Assembly (NCBI GenBank): GCA_947304495.1
Contig: CAMZBG010000005.1
Span: 1-43,681 of the forward strand
Reading direction: 5' to 3'
DNA length: 43,681 bases
DNA from: an uncultured Clostridia bacterium
Lineage (GTDB): Bacteria; Bacillota_I; Bacilli_A; RF39; UBA660
Positions 8,001 to 14,827 of this stretch are shown here, in pieces. The notes under the pieces were generated by a model that had not been told where the DNA came from, ran no database searches, and saw only the letters and a program-made list of their open reading frames with translations. The translations under genes were made by a program, and so were the position numbers. The stretch's first letter is position 1, and each line of letters opens with the position of its first letter.

Positions 8001-8772
8001 ATTTAATTAGTTTTTTAATACTAGAAATAGCATTTTTTTCAATTCTAGATATTTGAGCTTGACTAATGCCTAATTCATTAGCTATTTCCATTTGAGTTTT
8101 ACCGATTAAGAATCTATCTTTTAAGATTTGAAGTTCTCTTATTTTTAATTTTTCCATAGCTTTTTCTAAAGCTAATTTTAATTCTCTACCATATTCTTCT
8201 TCTGGCATGCTTAATTGATCGCATAAGTAGATAGTATCTCCCCCATCATTATATATGGGCTCATACATACTTACTGGTTCTTTTAAGGAATTTAGGGCAT
8301 TAGCTAATTCATATTCAGGAATATTTAATAGTTTAGCTAAATAGCTATCAGATGGGGTTTTACCTTCTTTAATGGTTATTTCTTCTTTTAATTTAATTGC
8401 TTTATAGGCTAAATCTTTAACACTACGAGAGATACGTAAGGATATATTATCACGAATGTATCTTTTCATTTCACCAATAATAAGTGGGCAAGCATAAGTA
8501 GATAGTGTTACATTATATGAGGTATCAAAATTATCAATAGCTTTTACTAAACCTAGGCAACCTACTTGAAAGAGATCATCTAGATTATCTACTTTGTTAT
8601 TAAATTTTTTTAAGATTGATAAGACTAATTTTAAATTACCATTAATTAAATCTTCTCGAGCAAACTTATCACCATTATGCATTTTTTTAAATAATGCTAA
8701 GTTTTCTTCATTGGTTAATGCTTTTAGATTGGAAGTATTTATTCCACAGATATCTACTTTATATTTTGACAT
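7999..8772 (-). CDS. sigG: RNA polymerase sporulation sigma factor SigG
   Basis: A 257-residue sigma-70 family protein. In spore formers SigG directs late forespore transcription. The SigG-specific N-terminus is present (KVDICGINTSNLKALTNEE; Bacillus has KVEICGVDTSKLPVL). Region 2 includes NGNLKLVLSILKKFN, DDLFQVGCLGLVKAIDNFD and a region 2.4-like STYACPLIIGEMKRYIRDN; region 3 and EPIYNDGGD follow, and region 4 contains GKTQMEIANELGISQAQISRIEK, a helix-turn-helix. The match to SigG is closer than to SigF because of the N-terminus. ATG 8772 has AAAGGAG; ATG 8787 has no ribosome site. It implies sporulation ability or a retained relic. Confidence 0.9.
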   Translation of the reverse strand: MSKYKVDICGINTSNLKALTNEENLALFKKMHNGDKFAREDLINGNLKLVLSILKKFNNKVDNLDDLFQVGCLGLVKAIDNFDTSYNVTLSTYACPLIIGEMKRYIRDNISLRISRSVKDLAYKAIKLKEEITIKEGKTPSDSYLAKLLNIPEYELANALNSLKEPVSMYEPIYNDGGDTIYLCDQLSMPEEEYGRELKLALEKAMEKLKIRELQILKDRFLIGKTQMEIANELGISQAQISRIEKNAISSIKKLIK

Positions 8773-8821
8773 AAAAACTCCTTTCATATCTATATTGATA
8801 CGAAAGGATTAGAGTTATACA

Positions 8822-9427
8822 TTACTTTTTCTTTTTTAATTTAGATAATAAATTAGTTATAAAGGTTATTATTAAAAAGATAACGACAACAATAACTATT
8901 TCAGTATTTTCTACTTGATTGTTATCTTCTTTGTGATCATTTTTTTCATATTCAGCTTTAGCATTATCATCCCAGATACCTAAATCTTTACTTTGAGCTA
9001 ATTCTTGGCTTTTAATAAGGGTATTGGTATATTTATAATCATCATAGAGATATGCTACTTTAGCATATCCATTGCTTACTAAGATATCTTGTAATAATTT
9101 ATTATCTACGAATACCCAAGCTAATAGTCTTCCATATTTATCTTCTTTGTTACTATTAGAGTCATATTCTAATTCGATAGTTTTAGCATTAGTTAGTTTT
9201 TTACAAGTATATTCGCTAGATTCTTTACCATAATACTCTATTTTTTCTTTATCTTTTACTGATTCAGGGGTATCTATTGCTAACATACGGACAAATTTTT
9301 CTTCATTATTTACTTTTATTTTAAAGGTATCACCATCGACACAACGAGAAAATGTTATTTTTTCTTTAGCAGAGGGATTACTAATAAAAATAAAAAATAT
9401 ACTTATTAATAATAATATTTTCTTCAT
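8822..9427 (-). CDS. Secreted, membrane-anchored thermonuclease-like protein
   Basis: A staphylococcal-nuclease (SNase) domain protein of 201 residues. A signal peptide (MKKILLLISIFFIFISNPSA) is followed by the SNase domain: CVDGDTFKIKV, FVRMLAIDTPE and DKYGRLLAWVFVD contain the Asp, Arg, Glu and second Arg positions of the active site. After KDLGIWDD comes an acidic linker, then a C-terminal helix (IVIVVVIFLIITFITNLL) and a basic KLKKKK tail, so it is probably anchored in the membrane with the nuclease outside. It would degrade extracellular DNA or RNA with Ca2+. ATG 9427 is preferred; ATG 9436 lacks a ribosome site. Confidence 0.88.
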   Translation of the reverse strand: MKKILLLISIFFIFISNPSAKEKITFSRCVDGDTFKIKVNNEEKFVRMLAIDTPESVKDKEKIEYYGKESSEYTCKKLTNAKTIELEYDSNSNKEDKYGRLLAWVFVDNKLLQDILVSNGYAKVAYLYDDYKYTNTLIKSQELAQSKDLGIWDDNAKAEYEKNDHKEDNNQVENTEIVIVVVIFLIITFITNLLSKLKKKK

Positions 9428-9458
9428 ATTTATCACTATAATAAGTATATCATAAATA

Positions 9459-9884
9459 TTAGATTAGATACATTAAATTTAGAATAAGCGCTACCATAAG
9501 CCATAAAAGATATGGTATTTGTAAATTACCAGCTAATGAATCAATACTTCTGAACTCTTTAATCATTTTGATAACCATAATGATTAAAATAATAATCCAG
9601 ATAAATGCTAATAAGAACCATTTAAATTTAAAGAAGATAAAGCTCCATAATAAGTTAAAGATTAATTGGATTATATATATTTTAGGAATGGTTTCTTCTT
9701 TTTCATAGATTATGTAGGAAGATATGCCCATTAAGATATATAGTATTGTCCAAACTACTGGGAAAATCCAAGCAGGGATAATACTGTCAAGACTAGTATT
9801 TACTGAGGTTAATAGGCCTACTAGAGCACCCAATGAGACTGGTAATAAAATAGCTATTAGTAGTCTTTTATAATTTATTTTCAT
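9459..9884 (-). CDS. tspO: TspO/MBR-family membrane protein
   Basis: A 141-residue, five-helix membrane protein of the TspO/peripheral benzodiazepine receptor family, which binds porphyrins and related ligands and is used in stress or tetrapyrrole-linked regulation. The family segment PAWIFPVVWTILYILMGISSY (about 38-58), a helix with QLIFNLLWSFIFF, and the last two helices are all present. An AAGGAGG ribosome site precedes ATG. The physiological role in an anaerobe is not clear, and no haem genes are nearby. Confidence 0.85.
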   Translation of the reverse strand: MKINYKRLLIAILLPVSLGALVGLLTSVNTSLDSIIPAWIFPVVWTILYILMGISSYIIYEKEETIPKIYIIQLIFNLLWSFIFFKFKWFLLAFIWIIILIIMVIKMIKEFRSIDSLAGNLQIPYLLWLMVALILNLMYLI

Positions 9885-9911
9885 AAGCCTCCTTATTAAT
9901 ATATATGTAAA

Positions 9912-9935
9912 AGAAGTAGAAATAATTCTACTTCT
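9912..9935 (-). terminator. Terminator of the DUF5684-like gene
   Basis: AGAAGTAGAA (9912-9921), 4-nt loop, TTCTACTTCT (9926-9935), with a short T-rich tail on the minus strand. Confidence 0.55.
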
Positions 9936-9956
9936 ATATTTATTATGGATAAAGTT

Positions 9957-10379
9957 TTAAAATATATGACGATGATATTTATCTTTACTAAAACCAATGA
10001 TTAAGATAAATATGGTATTTAAGAATATTAAACCTAAGCCAAATAAGAAGCCATGGCCAAATGATCTAGCTAATTTAAAGTTAATGGTAAGATAAAAATA
10101 AATGATATATATTAGAGCTAGAATATTGGCAAAAGGGATAAATAAGCAGATTATTGAAATGATAAATAACCAGAAACTTAAGCCTACTATTTTACATAGA
10201 ATATAATTATTGTAGATGGGAATTAAAGATTTCCAACCGCTTTCATGAGCTTTTTCAAAGATACGCCACATAGCTATAATAGTTAAAAAGACAATAATTA
10301 TGGAAATAGTAGTAGTAGTACCATTTCTATATTTTCTTAATACTGATATAATGTCAGTAAAATCATACATATTATACAT
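9957..10379 (-). CDS. DUF5684-like membrane protein
   Basis: A 140-residue membrane protein with four probable helices. The core segment MWRIFEKAHESGWKSLIPIYN followed by a helix (NYILCKIVGLSFW) is typical of DUF5684 proteins, small membrane proteins often found beside signal peptidases or ABC systems and with no known function. It starts 3 bp after the stop of the Mrr-like gene and is probably co-transcribed with it. The ribosome site is weak. Confidence 0.7.
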   Translation of the reverse strand: MYNMYDFTDIISVLRKYRNGTTTTISIIIVFLTIIAMWRIFEKAHESGWKSLIPIYNNYILCKIVGLSFWLFIISIICLFIPFANILALIYIIYFYLTINFKLARSFGHGFLFGLGLIFLNTIFILIIGFSKDKYHRHIF

Positions 10380-10382
10380 AAT

Positions 10383-10754
10383 TTAATCCATATACTTTTC
10401 TAATTCTATTTTATCCCATATTTGAATTAGTTTTTTATTGGCGGTTTCTTTTATTTCATTTGATACTTCATCATTGGTAATAATAATACCCGCACTGACA
10501 TTTTCTTTTTCCATATCTTTTAAGGTTTCTTCAATATGATTAAGAGTTATTTTGGTATTTAGATATACTTGGACAGTATAATCGACATTACCATATCTAG
10601 CTAAGATATCATTATCATCTAATTTATCGTTATTAGCTATTCTAGGATCATCAATATTAATACGAGTATAACCTTTCTTTAATAAGATTGTATTGATATA
10701 ATTTCTAAATTCTCGTTCATCAACATAATTTTTTATGATAAATAAATCGTTCAT
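10383..10754 (-). CDS. Mrr-like restriction-endonuclease-fold protein, catalytic motif altered
   Basis: A 123-residue protein (ATG 10754, GGAAAGGTG upstream). The second half resembles the core of Mrr-type (PD-(D/E)xK) nucleases: a strand VDYTVQVYLN where active enzymes have roughly IDVxxQxK, then a helix, then SAGIIITNDEVSNEIKETANKKLIQIWDKIELEKYM, matching the usual GxIxTxxxFxxxAxxxA...L-I-D-x-x-x-L end. The catalytic Lys of QxK is replaced by Tyr (QVY), so cleavage activity is doubtful. It may be a small DNA-binding or decoy protein. The fold assignment is by motif shape only. Confidence 0.55.
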   Translation of the reverse strand: MNDLFIIKNYVDEREFRNYINTILLKKGYTRINIDDPRIANNDKLDDNDILARYGNVDYTVQVYLNTKITLNHIEETLKDMEKENVSAGIIITNDEVSNEIKETANKKLIQIWDKIELEKYMD

Positions 10755-10802
10755 AATTTCACCTTTCCTTACGATTAGATTATAACACATAATTAGAAGA
10801 AA

Positions 10803-10824
10803 AAGAAGTGATTATTCACTTCTT
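10803..10824 (-). terminator. Terminator of the large ABC transporter gene, stop codon in loop
   Basis: AAGAAGTGA (10803-10811), loop TTAT, TCACTTCTT (10816-10824), T-rich tail on the minus strand. The TAA stop (10812-10814) falls in the loop. Confidence 0.7.
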
Positions 10825-13800
10825 AAAGCTTCAACAGGATCTTTTTTAGAGGCAGATTTAGCAGGAATTAAGCCACCTATTAGAGTTAAGATAATGCTTA
10901 AAACTACTAAAATAAAGGCACTACGAATATTTAAGATAACTATTAGTGGAATATTACCAGTATAGTGATGTAATATTTTATTGATTATTGGTATTAAACT
11001 ATAAGAGATACAGATACCAAAAATACCAGATAATAAACCAATTATAAATGTTTCAGCATTAAAGATAGATGAGATATTTCTTTTAGAAGCACCAATACTT
11101 CTTAAGATACCTATTTCTTTAGTTCTTTCATAAACAGAGATATAAGTAATAATACCGATCATAATTGATGATACGACTAAAGATATTGAGACAAAGGCAA
11201 TTAAGACATAGCTTACAGCATTGACAATAGTTTTAACTGAATTCATGATGATACCAGTGGTATCTGAATAATTAATTACTTTATTATCTTGTTTTTCTTT
11301 TTTCATCTTATTATTATATTTATCAATAAATGATAAGAAGTGTTCTTTACCATCAAAGCTATTAAAATAAATAGAGATATAAGTTGGTTCTTCTTTATCT
11401 TGATAACCTAAAGAGATAAGATTAGTTTTTAAGGTTGTTTCTTTATTGTTCATAAGGGCATTAACTACTCTAGCTAATTCATCTTCACCAAAGTTTAGAG
11501 TAAAGGCACTAGCAATTTTAGATTCATCAATATTAAATGATGAAGCAAAGCTATTAGTTAAATTACTAGTTATTTCTCCTACTTTAGTTAGGATTGTTTT
11601 TTTCATTAAGGCTTCTGTCATAGCTCTAGCTAATGATTCATAAGTAGAGATGATAGGAGCACTTTTAGTATAGGCATCGATGATGTTAGGAACCATATCA
11701 GGATATATTTTAGCAACAGGATTATTCTCATCTTCAGTTAAAGATGGATCTATTTTATAATAAGTATTAATATAGATATTTAATAAACCTTTAAGTAAAC
11801 CAGTATAAGTAGTTTTAAAGGTATCACTAGGAATAACATATTTACTTTCTAAATCTTTAGTAATATTAGAAGGATTATTAGTATTCATATATGAAGAAAT
11901 GGTATTATCAATATCATTTAAGCTAATAGTATCTTTAATACTTAAGAAGAGATCATTAGCAATAGTATTAAATCCTTCAGAAAAAGCATTTTTAGCAGGA
12001 TTGATATCTGTTGTAATAGCATTACTAATTTCGGTCATACGACTGGTTGTTTCGTTTTTAATTTTTTCTTCATCGATAGTAATATTAAAAGCACTACTTA
12101 GTTTATCTTTATCGATAGCTACTAAATCAGAAAAAGCAAAATCAAAATCATTATTTTTACTATCAAAACGATTGCCAGAGAAGATATCAATTTCAGGTTT
12201 AGCTAATTGTTTTTTAACAATATCGGTATTTTTAGATTTATCGATGATATGATCGATTAATTTACCGGTATAAGCAACACCAGGATTTAAGGCCATACTG
12301 GTAGTACCTACTTTAGGTGAAATAATACCAACAATTTTCAAGTCTTCAGCCCCTTCATAAATACCCTTTACATAATTATCATCTTCGGACATATCTTCAT
12401 AGACATCATACTTGGTATTATATTTATAGATATCACTTGGCATAATTAGTTTTAATTTAATATTTAGTAAATCTTCATATGTTAGGGTTAATGGTTCATT
12501 ATTAATATTAACTCCTTCACCACTCATTATTTTATTTACCATATTAGTTAATTCTTCAGTGTCTCTAAGGCCTAAAGAATAGATAAGTAAATCAGAAATA
12601 CTATTTGGTTCTGATAGGACAATAATCATTTCATTATATGCTTTTGGATAAGAGCCAGCTAATAAATCATAACTATCTTGAATAATTTCTTCATTATCAA
12701 TCATTTGAGTGAATATAGAAGCCATGCTTGAATATGAGCTTAACATGCTAGAACCATACATAGAAGTAAATAAATTATTAGGATTTAGTTTAGCGATATG
12801 GTCAGTAGCATCGATGGTATAGATTAGGGGATCAACGCTATATGAATATTTAATTGAAGATATATCTTTATCTACTTTATTCATATTATCTTCTAGATAA
12901 TGTTTAAAGCTTTTTAAATCATTAGCTTTTATATTAGATAACATATTAGTTAAATATTGTTTTTCAGTTACAGTATTAGATTTATCATTAGTTTTATCAC
13001 CACTAGTCATCGATAAGAGCATACTGGTAATATCAGTAGATTCTTGCATAATTGTTAATGGATACGATGTTAATGTTTCTTCTCCAATGGAATCAACATA
13101 ATTTTGAAATCCAGTAGAAACGGCTAAGATTAGGGCAATACCTATAATACCGATAGAACCAGCAAAAGCAACAAGAATAGTTCTTCCTTTTTTAGTCATT
13201 AGATTATTAAATGATAATGATAAAGCGGTTCTAAATGACATACTGGTTTTTTTAGTTTTATTATTTTTAACATTAGGATTCTCTTTGGTATTAATTTTAC
13301 CATCATATGGATTAGAATCAGAAGTTATTTTACCATCTTTTAAAGTTATGATACGATTAGCATATTCTTTAGCTAGGTCAGGATTATGAGTAACCATAAT
13401 TACTAATTTTCTATTGGCAATCTTTTTTAATAAATCCATTATTTGGATACTAGTTTCTGAATCTAAGGCACCAGTTGGTTCATCAGCTAATAAGATATCA
13501 GGATCATTTACTAAGGCTCTAGCAATAGCTACTCTTTGCATTTGACCACCAGATAGTTGATTAGGCTTTTTATTGATATGTTTTTCTAAACCGACATCTT
13601 TTAAGGCTTTTTTAGCTTTTTCAGTAGCTTCTTTTTTTGATATACCTGATAAGGTTAAAGCTAATTTAACGTTATTTAAGATAGTTTGATGGGTAATTAG
13701 ATTATAGTTTTGAAAGACAAAACCAATACGATGATTACGATAACTATCCCAATCACTATCTTTAAATTTCTTAGTACTTATTTCATTGATAATAAGATCA

Positions 13801-13979
13801 CCTGAGGTGTAATGATCAAGGCCGCCAATAATATTTAAGAAGGTAGTTTTACCACTACCAGATGGTCCTAAAATGGCAGCAAATTCACATTCACGAAATG
13901 AGACACTAACGTTATCTAGGGCTTTTTGTTTAAAGCCTTCAGTTTCATATACTTTAGTTACTTTTTTAATTTCTAACAT
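10812..13979 (-). CDS. MacB/LolD-type ABC transporter: ATPase fused to FtsX-like permease with a large extracytoplasmic domain
   Basis: A 1055-residue fusion. Residues 1-225 are an ABC ATPase of the MacB/LolD/BceA type: Walker A GPSGSGKTT (38-46), Q-loop FVFQN, signature LSGGQMQRVAIARAL (141-155), Walker B ILLADEPTGALDS and switch His THNPDLA. A Lys/Asn linker leads to a first helix (about 268-288), then roughly 600 residues outside the membrane, then an FtsX domain with three helices ending SASKKDPVEALRSE. Such mechanotransmission transporters export or extract peptides, antibiotics or lipoproteins. The outer domain is much larger than in MacB. GAGGGTGA precedes ATG; the unit is monocistronic. 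Confidence 0.92.
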   Translation of the reverse strand: MLEIKKVTKVYETEGFKQKALDNVSVSFRECEFAAILGPSGSGKTTFLNIIGGLDHYTSGDLIINEISTKKFKDSDWDSYRNHRIGFVFQNYNLITHQTILNNVKLALTLSGISKKEATEKAKKALKDVGLEKHINKKPNQLSGGQMQRVAIARALVNDPDILLADEPTGALDSETSIQIMDLLKKIANRKLVIMVTHNPDLAKEYANRIITLKDGKITSDSNPYDGKINTKENPNVKNNKTKKTSMSFRTALSLSFNNLMTKKGRTILVAFAGSIGIIGIALILAVSTGFQNYVDSIGEETLTSYPLTIMQESTDITSMLLSMTSGDKTNDKSNTVTEKQYLTNMLSNIKANDLKSFKHYLEDNMNKVDKDISSIKYSYSVDPLIYTIDATDHIAKLNPNNLFTSMYGSSMLSSYSSMASIFTQMIDNEEIIQDSYDLLAGSYPKAYNEMIIVLSEPNSISDLLIYSLGLRDTEELTNMVNKIMSGEGVNINNEPLTLTYEDLLNIKLKLIMPSDIYKYNTKYDVYEDMSEDDNYVKGIYEGAEDLKIVGIISPKVGTTSMALNPGVAYTGKLIDHIIDKSKNTDIVKKQLAKPEIDIFSGNRFDSKNNDFDFAFSDLVAIDKDKLSSAFNITIDEEKIKNETTSRMTEISNAITTDINPAKNAFSEGFNTIANDLFLSIKDTISLNDIDNTISSYMNTNNPSNITKDLESKYVIPSDTFKTTYTGLLKGLLNIYINTYYKIDPSLTEDENNPVAKIYPDMVPNIIDAYTKSAPIISTYESLARAMTEALMKKTILTKVGEITSNLTNSFASSFNIDESKIASAFTLNFGEDELARVVNALMNNKETTLKTNLISLGYQDKEEPTYISIYFNSFDGKEHFLSFIDKYNNKMKKEKQDNKVINYSDTTGIIMNSVKTIVNAVSYVLIAFVSISLVVSSIMIGIITYISVYERTKEIGILRSIGASKRNISSIFNAETFIIGLLSGIFGICISYSLIPIINKILHHYTGNIPLIVILNIRSAFILVVLSIILTLIGGLIPAKSASKKDPVEALRSE

Positions 13980-14003
13980 AGAGTCACCCTCTTCTTTTAT
14001 ATA

Positions 14004-14068
14004 ATATGTATTTATACATATAACAATGAGCTAGTTGATATTATATCATATTTTTTATAAATGATAAA
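14004..14068 (-). promoter_or_regulatory. Promoter and palindromic operator candidate for the ABC transporter
   Basis: On the minus strand TTTATC (14063-14068), a 17-bp spacer and an extended -10 TGATATAAT (14040-14048). Downstream of the expected transcription start lies a perfect 18-bp palindrome ATATGTAT-TT-ATACATAT (14004-14021), positioned to block initiation if bound. No regulator gene adjoins it. Confidence 0.4.
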
Positions 14069-14093
14069 AAAAAGATGTCTTTAGGACATCTTT
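14066..14093 (-). terminator. Terminator of the nrd operon
   Basis: AAAGATGTC (14071-14079), 5-nt loop, GACATCTTT (14085-14093), and a run of T on the minus strand. It touches the nrdG stop codon. Confidence 0.8.
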
Positions 14094-14661
14094 ATACGTA
14101 CATTGGTACTCTTTTGAAGCTTTCTACTTCATTATAGGCATATTCATCCAATAGAACAATCTCACCACTAGCTAAGCTTTTTTGAACATCAATCAAGCGT
14201 TGATTGCGTGATCCACGGAAGAGAATTGATAAATCTCTTTCTGAAAGAACGAATCTTCCATCTACCAAGACATCAATTTTTGATAAGAATTCTTGATATA
14301 TTGGCTTTTTAGCAGCTATTTTTAAAATTTGTTCAAATGTGAATCCGGTATATACCCATATATTTAAACCTTTTTCTCTGGCATGTTCAGCAATGATATT
14401 GCAAGCTTCTACTTGATACATTGGATCTCCACCACTGAATGTTAAGCCAGTATGATATTCTAGTTCATCGATAGCTTGTAAAACCATATCGATAGGAACT
14501 TCGCCTCCACCTTGGAAATCCCAAGTTTGAGGATTTTGACATCCTTTACAATGATGGCCACAACCTTGAGTCCATAGAACAGCTCTTAGTCCTGGTCCAT
14601 CGACAATACTGTCTGTTTGTAAATCGGCGGCTAAACGAATATATTTTTTAGTTTGTTCCAT
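14092..14661 (-). CDS. nrdG: Anaerobic ribonucleotide reductase activating protein (radical SAM)
   Basis: A 189-residue radical SAM enzyme that installs the glycyl radical on class III ribonucleotide reductase. The cluster motif CGHHCKGC (CxxxCxxC) is at about 34-41, followed by QNPQTWDFQGG and the SAM-binding GLTFSGGDPM. The N-terminal SIVDGPGLRAVLWTQGC is typical of the family. Its start overlaps the small glycyl-radical gene by 14 nt in another frame (ATG inside ...ACTCATGGAAC...), so translation is coupled. It is the last gene of the operon. Confidence 0.96.
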   Translation of the reverse strand: MEQTKKYIRLAADLQTDSIVDGPGLRAVLWTQGCGHHCKGCQNPQTWDFQGGGEVPIDMVLQAIDELEYHTGLTFSGGDPMYQVEACNIIAEHAREKGLNIWVYTGFTFEQILKIAAKKPIYQEFLSKIDVLVDGRFVLSERDLSILFRGSRNQRLIDVQKSLASGEIVLLDEYAYNEVESFKRVPMYV

Positions 14662-14803
14662 GAGTTACTCTATCATTAACTTCTTCTTTTTTAGCGTTGT
14701 TAAATCTGTCTAGAGTGCCAACTAGGTAACCAGTGATTCTTCTGATTCTTTCAAACTTAACACCATCACCTACAGTTTTAGTTTTCTTAGTTTCTTTTTC
14801 CAT
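14648..14803 (-). CDS. Separate glycyl-radical C-terminal segment of class III ribonucleotide reductase
   Basis: A 51-residue ORF with its own strong AAAAGGAG ribosome site and ATG. It contains FERIRRITGYLVGTLDRFN and then NNAKKEEVNDRVTHG. This is the sequence that normally ends NrdD: the glycyl-radical loop R-(V/I)-x-G-Y-L-G, then N-x-(G/A)-K-x-x-E-x-x-x-R-V-x-H. The Gly of TGY would carry the radical. The upstream nrdD ORF ends 25 bp earlier with two stops and does not contain this motif, so the radical-bearing part is a separate polypeptide. The ribosome site and the overlap with nrdG argue against a simple frameshift. Confidence 0.75.
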   Translation of the reverse strand: MEKETKKTKTVGDGVKFERIRRITGYLVGTLDRFNNAKKEEVNDRVTHGTN

Positions 14804-14827
14804 TATATATTCTCCTTTTCTTTTTTA

